Below, piece after piece: positions 26,366 to 34,992 of a stretch of DNA of 64,000 nucleotides (the stretch's first letter is position 1; each line of letters begins with the position of its first letter). The translations under genes and the position numbers were made by a program. The notes beneath the pieces are model-generated. The model made no database searches, was not told the origin of the DNA, and saw only the letters and a program-made list of their open reading frames with translations. This DNA comes from Echinicola soli. GTDB taxonomy: Bacteria > Bacteroidota > Bacteroidia > Cytophagales > Cyclobacteriaceae. The stretch covers positions 5,149,501 to 5,213,500 of the forward strand of contig NZ_CP041253.1 in NCBI RefSeq assembly GCF_006575665.1, written 5' to 3'.

Positions 26366-27613
26366 CTATTCAAGTAATTGTTTTAGATATTTATTAAGTT
26401 CTTCCTCTTTCAGATTGTACTGAACTATTTTACCGCTTTTGTCGATCAAAAAATTGGAAGGAATACCTGAAACATGGTATAGTTTTACTGCTGAATTTTC
26501 AAATCTATTTAGCTCAGAAACATGGATCCACTCCAATCCATCCTTTTCTACGGCCTTTAACCATTTCTCTTTATCCACGTCAAGGGACACCGCCAGGATC
26601 TCAAATCCCTTGTCGTGATATTGTTCATAAGTTTTGACTAAGCCCGGATTAGTCGAACGACATGCACCGCACCAACTTGCCCAGAACTCTAATAACGTTA
26701 CTTTTCCCTTAAATTCTGTAAGAGAAACCGGCTGATCCATTGGACCATTTTGTGTAAAGGCCGGTGCCTGCTTTCCCACCAAACTGACACCAAAAACCTG
26801 GGCATAAGCTGATCTTGCTGATGGCAAAGCTTTAAGACGCTCAGAGAGATTGGTATACAAATCAATAAATTGCTCCATTTCAAACTGGCCTGAATTACTC
26901 CCAACGCGACCAACCGTTCTTGAATTGTTCACCAACTCTATTAAAGAGGCCGGTTCATCAGGATGCTGTTTTACAAAATTGAATACCTGTTCCTGATACA
27001 TTGCCGTAAATCGTGGGTATCTCTTCCTTAGTTTTTCACTATAAATCTTTATTACAGAGTCCTTTACCTGTTTATCAAGATCATCATGAAAGGGAAACTC
27101 GATCCCTGCATGCTCAAGAGACGGCTTCATTTCATCCAATACTTCTTCTTGTAAATTTTTCCCAATACTATTTTTTATTTCCTGTAGTTCGTTGAATTTC
27201 TTTTGATATGGAGATTCGTTGATTACCCGACTATTGTTCAACACACTATCTACAGTAATATAATATTTCCCTGGAACAGCCAACATCGCCATATAATCCG
27301 AATAGGGAATAGCTATATTGGGGTCTTCTTTTAAGGTTTGAGCGGACAGGAAGCTGAACATAATTTTCCTTGGTTCCTCTATCTGAAGGGTCATGGATAG
27401 TTCGTCGTTGTGTATCTCATATTTTTCATGAATGTAATCCCCGCTTACCTTGATTATTCCTCCCTGAGCATCTTTCATGTTTGAAAGATCAAAAATAAGT
27501 TCCATTTCGCCAGACAATGACATGGAATCCATACTCAATTGTTGTTGCCCCATGGACATATTTGCAATAAAGCATAGCGCCAAAAAAAATCCTGATATTG
27601 GTTTTCTTATCAT
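26366..27613 (-). CDS. TlpA-family thioredoxin with DUF4369-like N-terminus
   Basis: I chose the ATG at 27611-27613 (MIRKPISGFFLALCF...), which gives a clean signal peptide ending SMG; the frame extends 18 codons further upstream without one. The 415-residue protein has an N-terminal beta domain (about 25-130), a helical middle, and a C-terminal thioredoxin fold with FWASWCGACRSTNP (CGAC active site near residue 315) and GIPSNFLID. CGAC is a less common redox pair than CGPC. It acts in the periplasm as a thiol-disulfide exchanger, client unknown. A scrap of a paralogue lies at 20630-20730. Confidence 0.87.
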   Translation of the reverse strand: MIRKPISGFFLALCFIANMSMGQQQLSMDSMSLSGEMELIFDLSNMKDAQGGIIKVSGDYIHEKYEIHNDELSMTLQIEEPRKIMFSFLSAQTLKEDPNIAIPYSDYMAMLAVPGKYYITVDSVLNNSRVINESPYQKKFNELQEIKNSIGKNLQEEVLDEMKPSLEHAGIEFPFHDDLDKQVKDSVIKIYSEKLRKRYPRFTAMYQEQVFNFVKQHPDEPASLIELVNNSRTVGRVGSNSGQFEMEQFIDLYTNLSERLKALPSARSAYAQVFGVSLVGKQAPAFTQNGPMDQPVSLTEFKGKVTLLEFWASWCGACRSTNPGLVKTYEQYHDKGFEILAVSLDVDKEKWLKAVEKDGLEWIHVSELNRFENSAVKLYHVSGIPSNFLIDKSGKIVQYNLKEEELNKYLKQLLE

Positions 27614-27916
27614 TTTAATTATATTTCTTTGGTGTATCAAATACCGTATAATTACCTTGGACGACACCCTTCATAAAACTGTTTGATTGCCAATTAGCTG
27701 CACCGAGGTGATTTGAAAACCGTACCGTCACAACCAAATTGTGTTTCCTGCCACATGACTTTTTTAATTTCAAATAGCCAATAACAAAAAGGGAAATAGC
27801 ATTCCCCATAATTATCACATTACTAGCATATTTGTGCTCAACATCACATTCAGATTTACCTGGTATTGGGCTGAGCTGTTCCAGTCGTTAGCTCCCTAAG
27901 TTTTTTCGAAGTAGTA
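27614..27916. other. Intergenic stretch without a recognised feature
   Basis: About 300 bp upstream of the TlpA gene hold only a doubtful 67-codon minus-strand frame with no family resemblance and no ribosome-binding site. The promoter of the TlpA gene should lie here, but I cannot place it. Confidence 0.3.
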
Positions 27917-28315
27917 TTATTGTTTTTCCAGGTCATACTTGTATTGTCCAACACCATTATTGTTAGAAGATATTATTAGCTTTTTCCCATCAAATGTATA
28001 GTCATAAACACCGCTTAGTATTAAGCCCCAGTCAAAGTCAGCTGTCCAATAATTTTCATCATTAAATGTTATTTGATTATTGTCAGAAGAGAATGTCCCT
28101 GAACCACCAGCAGGAATTCTATTTGAGTTTCCAGAACAAGTAAATCTCCCATCCTTCAACTCTAATGTCGTCTGACCAGTTTGTGTCCCCGAGCTATAGG
28201 TAACGGTAAATGTCCCTTTATATATTCCGTCTTTGACATCTATACCATCCACTTGGCAGCCCCATAGAAGGGCCGCTATGGAAATAATTGTGAATATTAA
28301 AATCCTTGATGGCAT
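27917..28315 (-). CDS. Small lipoprotein of unknown function
   Basis: I chose the ATG at 28313-28315 (MPSRILIFTII...), which gives a standard lipoprotein signal with lipobox LLWGC; an earlier in-frame ATG adds ten polar residues. The mature part (about 110 residues) is Gly/Ser/Asn-rich with GIYKGTFTVTYSSG and DGKKLIISSNNNG, suggesting a small beta-barrel or lipocalin-like fold. It stands alone. No function can be assigned. Confidence 0.65.
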   Translation of the reverse strand: MPSRILIFTIISIAALLWGCQVDGIDVKDGIYKGTFTVTYSSGTQTGQTTLELKDGRFTCSGNSNRIPAGGSGTFSSDNNQITFNDENYWTADFDWGLILSGVYDYTFDGKKLIISSNNNGVGQYKYDLEKQ

Positions 28316-28455
28316 AATTCTATTTTTCCAGAAAGCAATGTCCATTTAAAGCAACTATTCATTACACTATATAGCCATTAATCCTAAACCGAAACGAGAG
28401 TTCCCCCTCCTAATTACTTTGAAAGTTTCGTTTTTGGCATTAAGAACTGGATATT

Positions 28456-28653
28456 TCAGTATTTCTTTTTTATCGGGGCAAGTAGCATATAAAAAATCCA
28501 AGCAAACCAAGAAACGAAAACTACTGCCAATATCCATGCTAATTTTTCACTTCCCGTTGTCTTACTAGAGCTGATAATTATTAGAAGCGGTAACAACCAA
28601 ATAAATGCTATCACAACTAATGATAGGAGAATGCTTAAATCCGAACCTTCCAT
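28456..28653 (-). CDS. Small two-helix membrane protein (PLDc_N / superinfection-immunity-like)
   Basis: The 65-residue protein has two hydrophobic helices (about 8-29 and 38-59) split by SSKTTGSEKLAWIL, ending FAWIFYMLLAPIKKKY. The pattern of a second helix with W..Y near a basic tail fits the PLDc_N / superinfection-immunity group of short inner-membrane proteins. In an accessory region it could be an exclusion or immunity factor, but this is only suggestive. Its start codon lies in a gap with no other gene. Confidence 0.55.
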   Translation of the reverse strand: MEGSDLSILLSLVVIAFIWLLPLLIIISSSKTTGSEKLAWILAVVFVSWFAWIFYMLLAPIKKKY

Positions 28654-28851
28654 GTGTCAATTTTTATTAGGATATATTATTTTAAATATTGAGCGAATTC
28701 CTGCCAAATTAAAGACTAGGGGATGCGACATTTGCGACGCGGTAACTGTGTGTTTGCATAGGATAGTAGTATTATTCCGTAAAAAACGGCTATCGCCAAA
28801 TCAAATATAGTAATTTTTACCAAATTCAAGAACCAGGGCCACAGAAACAAA

Positions 28852-28880
28852 AAGCACCTTCAATTCAGTTGAAGGTGCTT
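28852..28880 (-). terminator. Terminator of the tra operon
   Basis: The perfect 12-bp stem AAGCACCTTCAA (28852-28863) / TTGAAGGTGCTT (28869-28880) has a 5-nt loop and, on the minus strand, a following TTTGTTTC tract. It lies 26 bp beyond the last gene of the operon. A copy is at 16320-16342. Confidence 0.8.
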
Positions 28881-28905
28881 ATCATTTAAAAAAACTACGA
28901 AATTC

Positions 28906-29685
28906 CTACATCCTTGCCCCTTTTCCCTTCTTGGGTTCCTTAGGGGTGTTCTTCACCTTTGGGGCCTGTTGCTTTTCTTCCTGCTGGTCCTGCTTTACCT
29001 CCTTTCCCTGATCCTTGCCCAATTTGAGGTCATTGGTCTTGACCATCTTCATTTCGACATCATAGACATTGACCGATTTGAACTTGGGATTGGCCGAAAC
29101 GTACATGATCTCTTCTTTGCCGCCCTTTTCCATGGTCACCGGATAGACATTGCCTTTTTCGAAGGCCTTGAGCATCCATTCGGTCTTGGTGGGATCCTGT
29201 AGTTCTTTGATGGGCAGTTTGGAAAGTGCTTCCTTGCTGTCAAAGCCATAATTCTCATGATAGGACTCGATCTTGAAATTGTTGTTCTTGTCCTTTTCTG
29301 CAAAGTCCAGCTGCATCCAGGCCTGGTAGGGCTCGTTGTCCGCATTGAGCATGCCCTTTTTCACTGCCCTGCCTTCAAGAAGGTTAAAGGCCTCCTTGGC
29401 CGTTACCGATTGGTTGTTGTAGAAGGTGTGCTGCTTGGGGGAAATTTCGGGATTGGGATTTTGCAGGCTCGCATCGTACTTGTTTAGGAAATACCGCTCT
29501 GAGGTATTGGACTTTCTGAAGTGCAGGGAAAAGTCCATTTTCTTGCCTTCTATTTCCATGCTGTGCGGCAATTGGAAAGCCTGGTTGCCTGCCTTGATCT
29601 GCTTTTCCAGTGCTGCGTTCAGGTCGGTATCAAAACCGGTGAACTTTAATTTTTCCTTGAGGTACTCTAAATTTTCCTGGTCCAT
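28906..29685 (-). CDS. DUF3945-like conjugative-element protein
   Basis: The 259-residue soluble protein has the pattern seen in Bacteroidota conjugative elements: an N-terminal helix pair (LEYLKEKLKFTGFDTDLN), a strand-rich core with KSNTSERYFLNKYDASL and AFNLLEGRAVKKG, YHENYGFDSKEALSKLPIKE, and a charged Lys/Gln-rich tail (about 215-259). It starts 3 bp after traN and closes the tra operon where traO would normally follow. Its role in transfer is unknown. Two decayed copies of its 3' end lie at 16351-16790 and 59495-59730. Confidence 0.75.
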   Translation of the reverse strand: MDQENLEYLKEKLKFTGFDTDLNAALEKQIKAGNQAFQLPHSMEIEGKKMDFSLHFRKSNTSERYFLNKYDASLQNPNPEISPKQHTFYNNQSVTAKEAFNLLEGRAVKKGMLNADNEPYQAWMQLDFAEKDKNNNFKIESYHENYGFDSKEALSKLPIKELQDPTKTEWMLKAFEKGNVYPVTMEKGGKEEIMYVSANPKFKSVNVYDVEMKMVKTNDLKLGKDQGKEVKQDQQEEKQQAPKVKNTPKEPKKGKGARM

Positions 29686-29688
29686 GGT

Positions 29689-30564
29689 TTATTCGGTTTC
29701 AGGTTGAACATCGGTCAGGTTTCGTGTTTTCAGGATATCCCTGCCCCTGACCTTTAGGCGAAGGTTCCTGTCTCCGTTTTTCTCTTTGAGCTGTATGACC
29801 AACTGCTTGTTGTCCGAAAGGGTAAATTGTGGAAAGGCCGCCACCAGGACATTACTCCGATGGCCTGCAATGCCTTTTCCGTCCTGCCACTTAAGCAAAA
29901 CCGGATCAAGGAACTCCTCGCGGACTGAGCCATATTTCGCCTGCTTTTTATCGGTAATGGAAAACACCAGATCTTCCGGCTCAAACGCCAACCTGGAGCG
30001 GTTGTCCACGCGGAGCCTAAAGAAGAGCAATCCATCCTTTTGGTAAATCCCCTCCAGTTTGAGCTTCATCCGGTAATCCCGGACCTTCCTGAGAAGGAAC
30101 ACTTCTTCTTCCATCACTGCATTCCCTGCTCTTTCCAGCTTATCTGCTCCCAAGCCAAGGTCCCTTAACCGCATATTTTCCCAGAAAAATAGTTCCTGAC
30201 GGGCAATGTTGATGGAAGAGCGGGCAAGCGATTCATCATAGCTGACCTTGAAATGGTACAGTCGGGCATCGGCGGTGACCACATGGAGGTTGGTGGTGGC
30301 AAAAGAGCGTTTCCCGGCCTTCAGCCACAACAGGTTGGGCGCTTTATCTTCCATTTTGGCCATGATCTGTCCATGTCCACGGTCCACGCTCACCACCTTG
30401 GCCGGGAATACCAGCGCGGTGGTATGGTCCCAGCCAATACTTACCGGATAGGCCGGAAGAATGGCCTCTTTCAAAACGGGAGTGATATTCAGTTGATCCT
30501 GTGCCTTTACCAAACCTGTATGCAGCCATAGCGTAAAGGCGATTGTTCCAATTAATCTTTTCAT
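29689..30564 (-). CDS. traN: Conjugative transposon protein TraN (VirB9-like)
   Basis: The 291-residue protein has a signal peptide (about 1-21, ending VKA), then a beta-rich domain with VSIGWDHTTALVFPAKV and DRGHGQIMAKMEDKAPN, the signature of the TraN/DUF4138 family. It is thought to form the outer-membrane-proximal ring of the Bacteroidota type IV secretion channel, with TraM (VirB10-like) as partner. It lies 3 bp downstream of traM and 3 bp upstream of the DUF3945-like gene. Confidence 0.88.
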   Translation of the reverse strand: MKRLIGTIAFTLWLHTGLVKAQDQLNITPVLKEAILPAYPVSIGWDHTTALVFPAKVVSVDRGHGQIMAKMEDKAPNLLWLKAGKRSFATTNLHVVTADARLYHFKVSYDESLARSSINIARQELFFWENMRLRDLGLGADKLERAGNAVMEEEVFLLRKVRDYRMKLKLEGIYQKDGLLFFRLRVDNRSRLAFEPEDLVFSITDKKQAKYGSVREEFLDPVLLKWQDGKGIAGHRSNVLVAAFPQFTLSDNKQLVIQLKEKNGDRNLRLKVRGRDILKTRNLTDVQPETE

Positions 30565-30567
30565 GTT

Positions 30568-31770
30568 TTAGACGTTTGCGGTGTTGACCAATAAAATGGG
30601 ATGCCCGACCTTGAGGGTAACCTTGACGGCCTTGTTCTTTTTCCTGAAAAGCCCTTTTGCTGCCGACACGCCCGCCGAGGCCATCTGTGTTTCCAGGGTC
30701 ATTCCCGAGGCCATATTGGGCATTCCGGTCACCAGGGCATTGCCTGCCCCTTGCTGTAGTTCCTGCCCAAGGCTTCCGCTGATCGGGATGCCGGGCATGG
30801 CATCGTGGTCATAGGCTTCCAGTGATACCGGCAAAATATGGTTTCCCGACCGCAGGGAGCTGACCGCCAACCGGACACGGTTGCCGTCCAGGGAGGCCTG
30901 GCCGTAAACGATGCTTCCCGGTGGATATTCCATTCCGTTCACCCGTACCTTTTCCAATAATTTCAGTTTGATCCTTCCCTGTCTTTCCAGAACAGTCTCC
31001 TCGGCAATTTCCGCTGCGATGGCGGGCTCCACCGCATGCGCCATCGGTTTGTGTTCCTCCAGGCCATAAAAGGCATTCTGTTCTTCTTCACGGTGAGGGC
31101 CAATTTCCTGTTGGCCCTCCAAATCCCTGTTATGTTCCTTCTCTACGGTAAAACGGGGCCTTTCCAATTGTTTTTCGCGGATGCGGCTTTCCACCCGCCC
31201 GGGGTGCTGGACGTCCAGGATCTTGTCCAGCATTCCTTCAAGCTGCTGCAGTTCGGGATCCGGCCCGCTTGGCTGCATCCGTTCCATCAGGCCTTCCAAC
31301 TGGGCAATATCCCTGGAAAGCTCGGAGGGCACTTTTTGGGAAATGGTTGCCGCCTTTTGCTGTTGTTTTTCCGGCTGCACAACAGCGGTAGGCTGCTTCA
31401 GCTGCCTGTCGAGCAGTTCGAGTTTTTCCATCAGCTCGGACTCGCTCTGCCCAAGGCGCCCAGCCTCGGACAGGGACAGCAATGCCCGGGATTCTTTTGC
31501 CTTTGGCAGTTCCCGGTCCTTGAGGTAGGGATCCATCCGGGCCATTTCCTGTTTGCGGCGGTCGGCCTTGGCTTTCTGTTGGTAAAGTTCCATTTTGCTG
31601 AGCGCCTTTGTTTCCAACTGGGGCCCGGGAAGTTCGGCACGCAAGCGCATGGGTGCTGCATCCTTGTTTGGTGTCCCCTGCCCTGCCCAGGCAAAGGCCA
31701 GGATAAAGGGCAGCACGAACAGTGGCAGGACCAGTAACAGGGTGCGTTGTTGGGTGTTGAATCTTTTCAT
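30568..31770 (-). CDS. traM: Conjugative transposon protein TraM (VirB10-like)
   Basis: I chose the ATG at 31768-31770 (MKRFNTQQRTLLLVLP...), which overlaps the traL stop by 4 bp; the frame extends upstream inside traL. The 400-residue protein has a short cytoplasmic N-terminus, one membrane helix (about 10-30), a long charged periplasmic coiled linker (about 45-240), and a conserved C-terminal domain with EKVRVNGMEYPPGSIVYG and ISGSLGQELQQGAGNALV. This is the VirB10 topology, linking inner- and outer-membrane parts of the channel. It sits between traL and traN as in CTnDOT-like operons. Confidence 0.88.
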   Translation of the reverse strand: MKRFNTQQRTLLLVLPLFVLPFILAFAWAGQGTPNKDAAPMRLRAELPGPQLETKALSKMELYQQKAKADRRKQEMARMDPYLKDRELPKAKESRALLSLSEAGRLGQSESELMEKLELLDRQLKQPTAVVQPEKQQQKAATISQKVPSELSRDIAQLEGLMERMQPSGPDPELQQLEGMLDKILDVQHPGRVESRIREKQLERPRFTVEKEHNRDLEGQQEIGPHREEEQNAFYGLEEHKPMAHAVEPAIAAEIAEETVLERQGRIKLKLLEKVRVNGMEYPPGSIVYGQASLDGNRVRLAVSSLRSGNHILPVSLEAYDHDAMPGIPISGSLGQELQQGAGNALVTGMPNMASGMTLETQMASAGVSAAKGLFRKKNKAVKVTLKVGHPILLVNTANV

Positions 31771-32066
31771 GGTTTTTCTTGGTTTAATTGGTGAACAGTT
31801 GTATCCATCACGGGCCTTGCAGCCTCCGGTGGCATTCCTGCTGAAACGGCAACCGGGGCATGGCCCCACTCCCGGAAAGTCTGCAGGACAATGGTAGCGG
31901 CCCAAAGGGTAAAGAGCAATGCAAACAGCAGGATCCGCTGGTATTTTGACAGCTGACGGTCAAAACGGGACAGTTGGCCGGCAAGGGCTTTCGGTATTGC
32001 CCTTACCGACTCTACCAGCTTTCTTAAGCCTGTACCTGGGCAGGGTTCAGTGATAGGTTGTGTCAT
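31767..32066 (-). CDS. traL: Conjugative transposon protein TraL (DUF3989)
   Basis: The 99-residue protein has one membrane helix (about 45-62, ILLFALLFTLWAATIVL) after a basic amphipathic segment and a short polar tail. Its size, topology and place between traK and traM identify it as TraL. Both ends overlap neighbours by 4 bp (ATGA type), indicating translational coupling. Its exact role in the channel is unknown. Confidence 0.8.
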   Translation of the reverse strand: MTQPITEPCPGTGLRKLVESVRAIPKALAGQLSRFDRQLSKYQRILLFALLFTLWAATIVLQTFREWGHAPVAVSAGMPPEAARPVMDTTVHQLNQEKP

Positions 32067-32680
32067 CTTTTTTCGATTTTAAGGTCCTTGTTTTCCAGTG
32101 TTTCCCATTTCTCTATAAGCAGGCCGTGCGGATTGTGGCGGGACCGGGCCATTTCACGTAGCACACCGGTGGTGACCAGCCTTCTGGTCAGCTTGGAGGT
32201 CGGCCTGGTGATCTCCTGCCTTCCGTAATACCGGAAGCGGTAAGGCCTTTCCTCCATGTCCAGTGCAATGCTGTCGGCATAAATTTCCTGGCTGATGTTG
32301 CCGGTCACCAGCCTGTCGTAATAACCCTGCTCCCGCAGCACCTGGTAGGCATCCTGAACAGCCCCGTCGCCGAGGTACATGGCCTCGGCGAGTCGTTGGC
32401 CGATCAGCTCTTCATCCGGGGAAAGGGTAAAGAAACGCTCATGGAAGCGGATGACATGCTCCCTGGCTTCCACCTTCAGGTTGTCCCTCCTTCCATCGGC
32501 AAAGGCTTCCATTACCTTCCCGTCCAAAAGGATGTACACCCGCTCTGCAGCCTGCTGCTGGAAGCGGTAGGAAAGCAATATTGCTCCAAGGGCCAGCAGT
32601 ACCGCCCCTATGGACAGCACCAGGCTGAAGCGTTTCACATGCTGGAAAGCGGTTTCGATATTGGTAAGGTGTTCGAACAT
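32063..32680 (-). CDS. traK: Conjugative transposon protein TraK (VirB8-like)
   Basis: The 205-residue protein has an N-terminal amphipathic stretch FQHVKRFSLVLS, a single membrane helix (about 18-40), and a periplasmic NTF2-like domain (about 55-190, with REHVIRFHERFFTLSPDEE and GYYDRLVTGNISQ). This is the TraK/VirB8 layout, an assembly platform of the inner-membrane complex. It ends in an ATGA overlap with traL and lies 1 bp after traJ. Confidence 0.88.
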   Translation of the reverse strand: MFEHLTNIETAFQHVKRFSLVLSIGAVLLALGAILLSYRFQQQAAERVYILLDGKVMEAFADGRRDNLKVEAREHVIRFHERFFTLSPDEELIGQRLAEAMYLGDGAVQDAYQVLREQGYYDRLVTGNISQEIYADSIALDMEERPYRFRYYGRQEITRPTSKLTRRLVTTGVLREMARSRHNPHGLLIEKWETLENKDLKIEKR

Positions 32681-32681
32681 A

Positions 32682-33722
32682 TCAGGTAAGGGTTTTGACA
32701 GCCGTTGCAGGTGCCGAGGTCACCATGCTGCTGGTCTTGTGGAGCAGCGTGTCCCTGCCTGCCGCATAGACGATGTAATTGGCCACCGAGGGCACCGTAA
32801 AATAGCCGATGATGGCAATGACCAGGAAGATCAAATAGGCCGTATCGGTGGATGAAAAGAAGGTCTTGCCCTGGTTTTCCACCTGGCCGATATCGATCAG
32901 GATCATGTTCTCCTGGATCTTGCCGATGATGGCCCCGAAGATATTGGCCACCGGAAGCCACATGTACACGTTGATATAGCGGGCTATCCAGGAGTGCAGG
33001 GTTTGCTGGAAGCCATCGAACACCGATATGCCCATCACGATCGGCCCAAGGATGGAAAGGACGATCAAATAGAACACCCTGATGGTGTTGATGCACAGCG
33101 CTGCTGCCTGGTAGAGCACTTCCAGTACCTCGCTCATCCATTTTTTGATCGAGTTGGAGAAATTGAACGAGGCCTTTTCCATGGCAAACTTGATGTCGTT
33201 GCCCAGCCCGTCCCAAAAGCCCTCTTCACTGCCTTCGGGATGGGTGTATTCATACCAGCTCTCCCGGTCACCACTGCCGCTTTCCCCCACGTACATTTCC
33301 CAGTATTCGGTGGACTCCAATGCACGCTGTTTTTCTGCCAGCAGCCTTTCAATGGCCGCATTGGACCCTTCCACCATCTTTCCGGTGGCACCTGCCAATG
33401 GGGAAAGCACACTGTTCATCAAATGGAGCACGGAAGGGAAGAGCATAATGGCCATGCCCAGGGCAAAGGGGCGCAGCAGCGGATAAAAGTCCACCGGCTC
33501 TGCCCTTGCGATATGCCCCCAGACGCGGCTGGCGATATAAAACAGGGCTGCAAACCCGGCAAGGGCCCTGCCTGCCCCGATCAGCTCGGATGCCAGCGGC
33601 ACCATGTCCACATAGAGCCGGTCCAGCACTTCATGGAGCCCTCCTGCCCCGCCGCTTACCCCTTGCCCATGTACTCCAAGGGCAAGCAACAACAGCAATA
33701 ATGTGCATATTCCCTTTTTCAT
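32682..33722 (-). CDS. traJ: Conjugative transposon protein TraJ (VirB6-like)
   Basis: The 346-residue polytopic membrane protein has a signal-like first helix (1-20, ending GVHGQ) and further membrane segments near 45-65, 78-100, 205-235, 250-270 and 293-320, a soluble central part (about 120-200), and the conserved FDGFQQTLHSWIARYINVYMW split by short loops. TraJ is the VirB6-like pore component of the inner membrane. Its start overlaps the upstream traI-like stop by 4 bp. Confidence 0.87.
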   Translation of the reverse strand: MKKGICTLLLLLLALGVHGQGVSGGAGGLHEVLDRLYVDMVPLASELIGAGRALAGFAALFYIASRVWGHIARAEPVDFYPLLRPFALGMAIMLFPSVLHLMNSVLSPLAGATGKMVEGSNAAIERLLAEKQRALESTEYWEMYVGESGSGDRESWYEYTHPEGSEEGFWDGLGNDIKFAMEKASFNFSNSIKKWMSEVLEVLYQAAALCINTIRVFYLIVLSILGPIVMGISVFDGFQQTLHSWIARYINVYMWLPVANIFGAIIGKIQENMILIDIGQVENQGKTFFSSTDTAYLIFLVIAIIGYFTVPSVANYIVYAAGRDTLLHKTSSMVTSAPATAVKTLT

Positions 33723-34348
33723 GGCTGTAGGGATTTGATGGTTTCAAGATTCGCAGAAGCCTGTTTCCGCTGGCGGTTCAGCACCGCCGCCTCGTTATTG
33801 AAGATGCGCACAAACACATAGCGGTCCTTGATCTCATCGAAGATCCGGTCGATGGCCCCCATCCTTTCCTCATCGGTCATCTGCAGCTTCCCGCCGGTGA
33901 CCACCAGCAGCAGCTCTTCGATATTGCGGGCGCTCATGTCCAGCAGGTTGCCATACACCAGGGCCAGGTAGTCAAGCTCTTCACGGTTGAAATTCCCCCT
34001 GGAAATGAACTGCCGGTAGGCCCTGCGGTATTCCTCCAGGATAAGCTGTTGGTAATTGATGATCCCGCCCACTTTATGGTAGCGTTTCACCACCGGGCTG
34101 ACAGTGGAGAGCCCGTCGATAAAAACCTTGTGCAAAGAGAAATTGCCCGAGGCAATGTCCCTTACCGCGTTATAGCCACGGCTCAAAGTCCGGTAGCCCG
34201 TGTACATATCGTCGAGGATCTGCTTGAACTGGTTCAGCTTTTCCACGTTGAGCAGCAGCTGGGCGGATTCGCCCACCTGGGCAACCGCCATCCGTGGCGA
34301 GCCCCACAGGCTGCCCATAAGCAAGAGCATGGTCAAATAGTGTTTCAT
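33719..34348 (-). CDS. TraI-like periplasmic conjugation protein, paralogue 3
   Basis: The 209-residue protein has a signal peptide (about 1-24, ending AVAQ), then an all-helical mature part: LDDMYTGYRTLSRGYNAVRDIASGNFSLH, YRRAYRQFISRGNFN, and EERMGAIDRIFDEIKDRY. The two genes upstream encode proteins of the same design (signal peptide, YxxLxxGxxxV, GxFxLHxxFxxGLxxxSP), so this is one of a tandem family. Such proteins are often labelled TerB-like in databases. It overlaps both neighbours by 4 bp. Confidence 0.75.
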   Translation of the reverse strand: MKHYLTMLLLMGSLWGSPRMAVAQVGESAQLLLNVEKLNQFKQILDDMYTGYRTLSRGYNAVRDIASGNFSLHKVFIDGLSTVSPVVKRYHKVGGIINYQQLILEEYRRAYRQFISRGNFNREELDYLALVYGNLLDMSARNIEELLLVVTGGKLQMTDEERMGAIDRIFDEIKDRYVFVRIFNNEAAVLNRQRKQASANLETIKSLQP

Positions 34349-34992
34349 GGTGTTTTAAGTAAATGTAGTTGCCGAATGGTTTTCAGATCCCCCGCATGCC
34401 AGGCCCGGTGCCGCAACAGCTGGTAGTTTTCCCGGTTAAAGGCACCGACAAAGCGGTCAAGTCCCTGCAGTTGCTGGTAAAGCCGGTCGATAAGTGTTAG
34501 CCGCTCCCCTTCGGAAAGCTCCAGCCCCGGTTGCAGGGCCACCGAAACCAGCTCGTCCAACAGCTCGGATGCGGTCCTCACCGCTTTGTCCATTACCTGC
34601 CCGAGGTATTGTTTTTCGGAAGGCTTCAGCCCGGCCTGGGCGGCAAACAACTTACGGGCCGTTTTGATCCGGTCAAGCAAGCGGAGCTGCAGGGCGATAA
34701 ATTCCGGTACGGCCCTGTAGTTTCTGACAGCAGGACTGATCGAGGCCAGGCCGTTAAGGAAATCCCCGTGAAGGTTGAACTCGCCGTCACGTAGCATCTG
34801 TACCGTATTCCATCCACCACGAAGGGTCTCATAGCCTTTCCGCGCATAGCCGATGTAGAGCTGCAGGCCGGCGATCTGTTTGGCCAAATATGCCTTCTGC
34901 GTCTTTTTCTGCCGGAACCATTCGCTGAAGGTCTGGGCCGGACAGGAAAGGGAGAGCATTACCAGTAAAAACAATAGACTAGTTCTCTTCAT
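34345..34992 (-). CDS. TraI-like periplasmic conjugation protein, paralogue 2
   Basis: The 215-residue protein has a signal peptide (about 1-19, ending CPAQ) and a helical mature domain with LYIGYARKGYETLRGGWN, GEFNLHGDFLNGLASISP and EGERLTLIDRLYQQLQ. It shares the repeat-unit pattern with the proteins encoded on both sides and is most like paralogue 3. It overlaps the upstream gene by 14 bp and the downstream gene by 4 bp. It probably lines the periplasmic part of the secretion channel, as a VirB5-like minor component, though that comparison is structural inference. Confidence 0.72.
   Translation of the reverse strand: MKRTSLLFLLVMLSLSCPAQTFSEWFRQKKTQKAYLAKQIAGLQLYIGYARKGYETLRGGWNTVQMLRDGEFNLHGDFLNGLASISPAVRNYRAVPEFIALQLRLLDRIKTARKLFAAQAGLKPSEKQYLGQVMDKAVRTASELLDELVSVALQPGLELSEGERLTLIDRLYQQLQGLDRFVGAFNRENYQLLRHRAWHAGDLKTIRQLHLLKTP

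Noticed and set aside
31036..31737. 233-codon plus-strand frame opposite traM
   Set aside because: It arises from the biased codon use of traM's charged linker; the Leu/Phe/Gln-rich reading is not protein-like.
32994..33701. 235-codon plus-strand frame opposite traJ
   Set aside because: It is antisense to a conserved tra gene with overlapping neighbours; composition is His/Pro-rich and unlikely.
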